This document shows, piece after piece, positions 62,347 to 64,000 of a stretch of DNA of 64,000 bases. The notes beneath the pieces were generated by a model. The model was not told the DNA's origin. It saw nothing but the letters and a program-made list of their open reading frames with translations, and searched no databases. The stretch is from Brevipalpus yothersi (Eukaryota; Arthropoda; Arachnida; Trombidiformes; Tenuipalpidae). The stretch is taken from the NCBI GenBank assembly GCA_003956705.1, contig QZCP01000052.1, positions 216,099 through 280,098 of the forward strand. The letters are read 5' to 3'. Position 1 is the first letter of the stretch, and the number at the start of each line of letters is the position of its first letter. Position numbers and translations under genes: made by a program.

Positions 62347-63746
62347 ATCAATATATATTGGAAGCTCAATCAAGTCTTGCCATGCAATAAATTCGATTCG
62401 GATTAAAGATTGAAGGGAAAAAGATGTGAGGCAATTCAATCACTGTTATTCTAGGAGAGATTCTGTTCTTCTTGCTTGTTGGGATAGTATTGTTCATTTG
62501 GCAACATTCTGTACAAAAGCTACAGATATAAGGATTACTAATCCCCAGAACTCTCAGATATCTGTTGAGACTACCAGCATGATTGCAAAAAAATAGGCTC
62601 ATTGAAGCAAAGTTATCAAGCCATGTACATACATATCCAGGAGAAGCATATTGTAACTTCCGTCAAGCTGACACTTTTTGTCTGTTTAATTACGTAGCGT
62701 CAAGCTGCTTAAATTGATGTGCAGAAAGATGATGAGCTTCATGAAAACTAAAATTCTGATCAAAATGAGTCCGTATAATTTGATTTTTCCGTTTCATATT
62801 CACAGAAACTCTAAAATATCAATTCATCGATTGGTATAGAATCGACTGAAATCTTGGGAATGCTTTACGGTCCAAAATTTTTTCAGTCGTTTTCCTAGGG
62901 GTCATTTTTTAAAGGTGCTCTTGGATACCTTTTAACGCGAAGATCAATCTGGATCTAAAATCTTTCCTCAAAAGTTTTCAGAGAAAAAATTCCAAATTGG
63001 AAGCTATGTTCAATTGAGCTAAATTAAGAAGCTTAAGACCTCTCTTCTCAAACAATCACCTCTCAAATTTCTATCGATCAATATATTTCGAGAAAGTATC
63101 ATTTTAGGTCAAGATTTGCTAGCAAAAACAACGATTTGATCTTGTTAAACTCTGTGTATAAAAAAAGTATCGAATTGAAGAGGGAAAAAATGCCAGATAT
63201 ACGATTCGAAAGTGATTGATTCATCGAAATCGAACAATATATATCAGCTATTCTCAGTCTATCATGATCAGATCATCAGAGAGGAACATTATGCACTCCA
63301 TCAAGTGGTTTGTCTGACCATTGGCAAATCTTCAAGAAGAAGAAGAGAAGAAGAAATTCCAAGATTGATGGGTGAAGACAAAACCAAACTCTGAACACCC
63401 GAGACCACTTGATTCGAATACAGCTAGTCTTATAAGGATCATCTCTTTTCTTCGATTCAATGATTTGAAATCGCTTTTTCATGGAGAGAAAGAGGAGAGA
63501 CCAGATCATCAGAATTGAGAGAAATAAGAAGTATGAGAAGAAAAATATCATCGCAAACAAAAGAGGAGATTCTTGAGGATTCCTCAATAGAATCAATCGA
63601 TATTGGACTCACATTGTTCTGTGTATATTTTTTCTCTCTTTTCAACCAGATCCTTATTATCTGTGATTCTTTTTTTTCCTCTTCTCCTCGAAAATAAGCT
63701 TCAGTTCTTGGGTATGAAAAAATCTTCTCATCTGTATCTGAGATTG

Positions 63747-63749
<3 letters not shown>

Positions 63750-63802
<53 letters not shown>
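63750..63802 (+). repeat. (AG)n microsatellite
   Basis: AG tract of about 53 bases. Confidence 0.95.
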
Positions 63803-63806
<4 letters not shown>

Positions 63807-63947
63807 TTTAATTCAACATCTCATACGCTTTCGTCTTGTGTGTGTGTGTGCATAAAAAAGTAAATGAAAATTAATCTCACATATATATCTCATGGTAAAT
63901 ATGAAAAAGATGTGTATCTGGGCTCATTCAAACGATCATGAATATTC

Positions 63948-64000
<53 letters not shown>
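63948..64000 (+). repeat. (CT)n microsatellite running off the window
   Basis: CT tract with one TTT interruption near 63966, continuing to the last base; its full length is not visible. Confidence 0.95.

Larger units (their letters stand above)
52665..64000. other. Gene-poor region right of the gap
   Basis: More than 11 kb with no gene I can support on either strand. It holds CT/GA tracts (listed separately), a short ACT repeat near 53685-53700, a Lys-rich chance frame at 54904-55158 and a weak exon-like frame at 57132-57281 (-). The window ends inside a CT repeat. Large introns, regulatory DNA or non-coding RNA genes cannot be excluded by reading alone. Confidence 0.45.

Overview
The window is arthropod nuclear DNA: AT-rich, with compact multi-exon genes, many short GT-AG introns (57-100 bases), long CT/GA microsatellites and one assembly gap. 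Arthropod ancestry follows from a delta-type glutathione transferase with its full residue set and from egghead, the mannosyltransferase of arthro-series glycolipids. The small introns and tight gene packing would fit an acariform mite, but that placement is inference.

Left half (1-38 kb), gene-rich. Calmodulin (+) is followed by a complete attractin/distracted-type receptor (+), a delta-type GST (-), an SMG6-like nonsense-mediated-decay factor (+) and an atypical heat-shock-factor-domain protein with an acidic tail (-). Next come an unrecognised secreted, prohormone-like protein (-), egghead (-), a PH-domain protein matching only the N-terminal part of ORP10/ORP11 (+), the H4K20 methyltransferase KMT5A/PR-Set7 (+), hexokinase (+) and a gamma-butyrobetaine/trimethyllysine dioxygenase with a mitochondrial-looking leader (-). 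The multi-exon models were joined by hand at GT-AG sites, and every full gene model keeps the reading frame with a total length divisible by three.

Middle (38.0-42.9 kb). A full-length non-LTR retrotransposon lies on the minus strand, with intact and overlapping ORF1 (gag-like, zinc knuckles) and ORF2 (endonuclease plus reverse transcriptase). It sits about 150 bases upstream of the dioxygenase start codon.

Right third (43-64 kb). This part is gene-poor: long CT/GA tracts, an N gap at 52.3-52.6 kb, and only fragmentary coding signals. The best of these is a signal-peptide exon at 44.56 kb with a possible terminal exon at 46.96 kb.

The genes do not form a pathway; they are unlinked housekeeping functions. 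The most notable pattern is domain loss in three otherwise well-conserved genes: the SMG6-like gene has no PIN nuclease, the ORP-like gene has no lipid-binding domain, and the attractin has no C-type lectin domain. KMT5A also carries a compact PCNA-box degron-like motif near its N-terminus.
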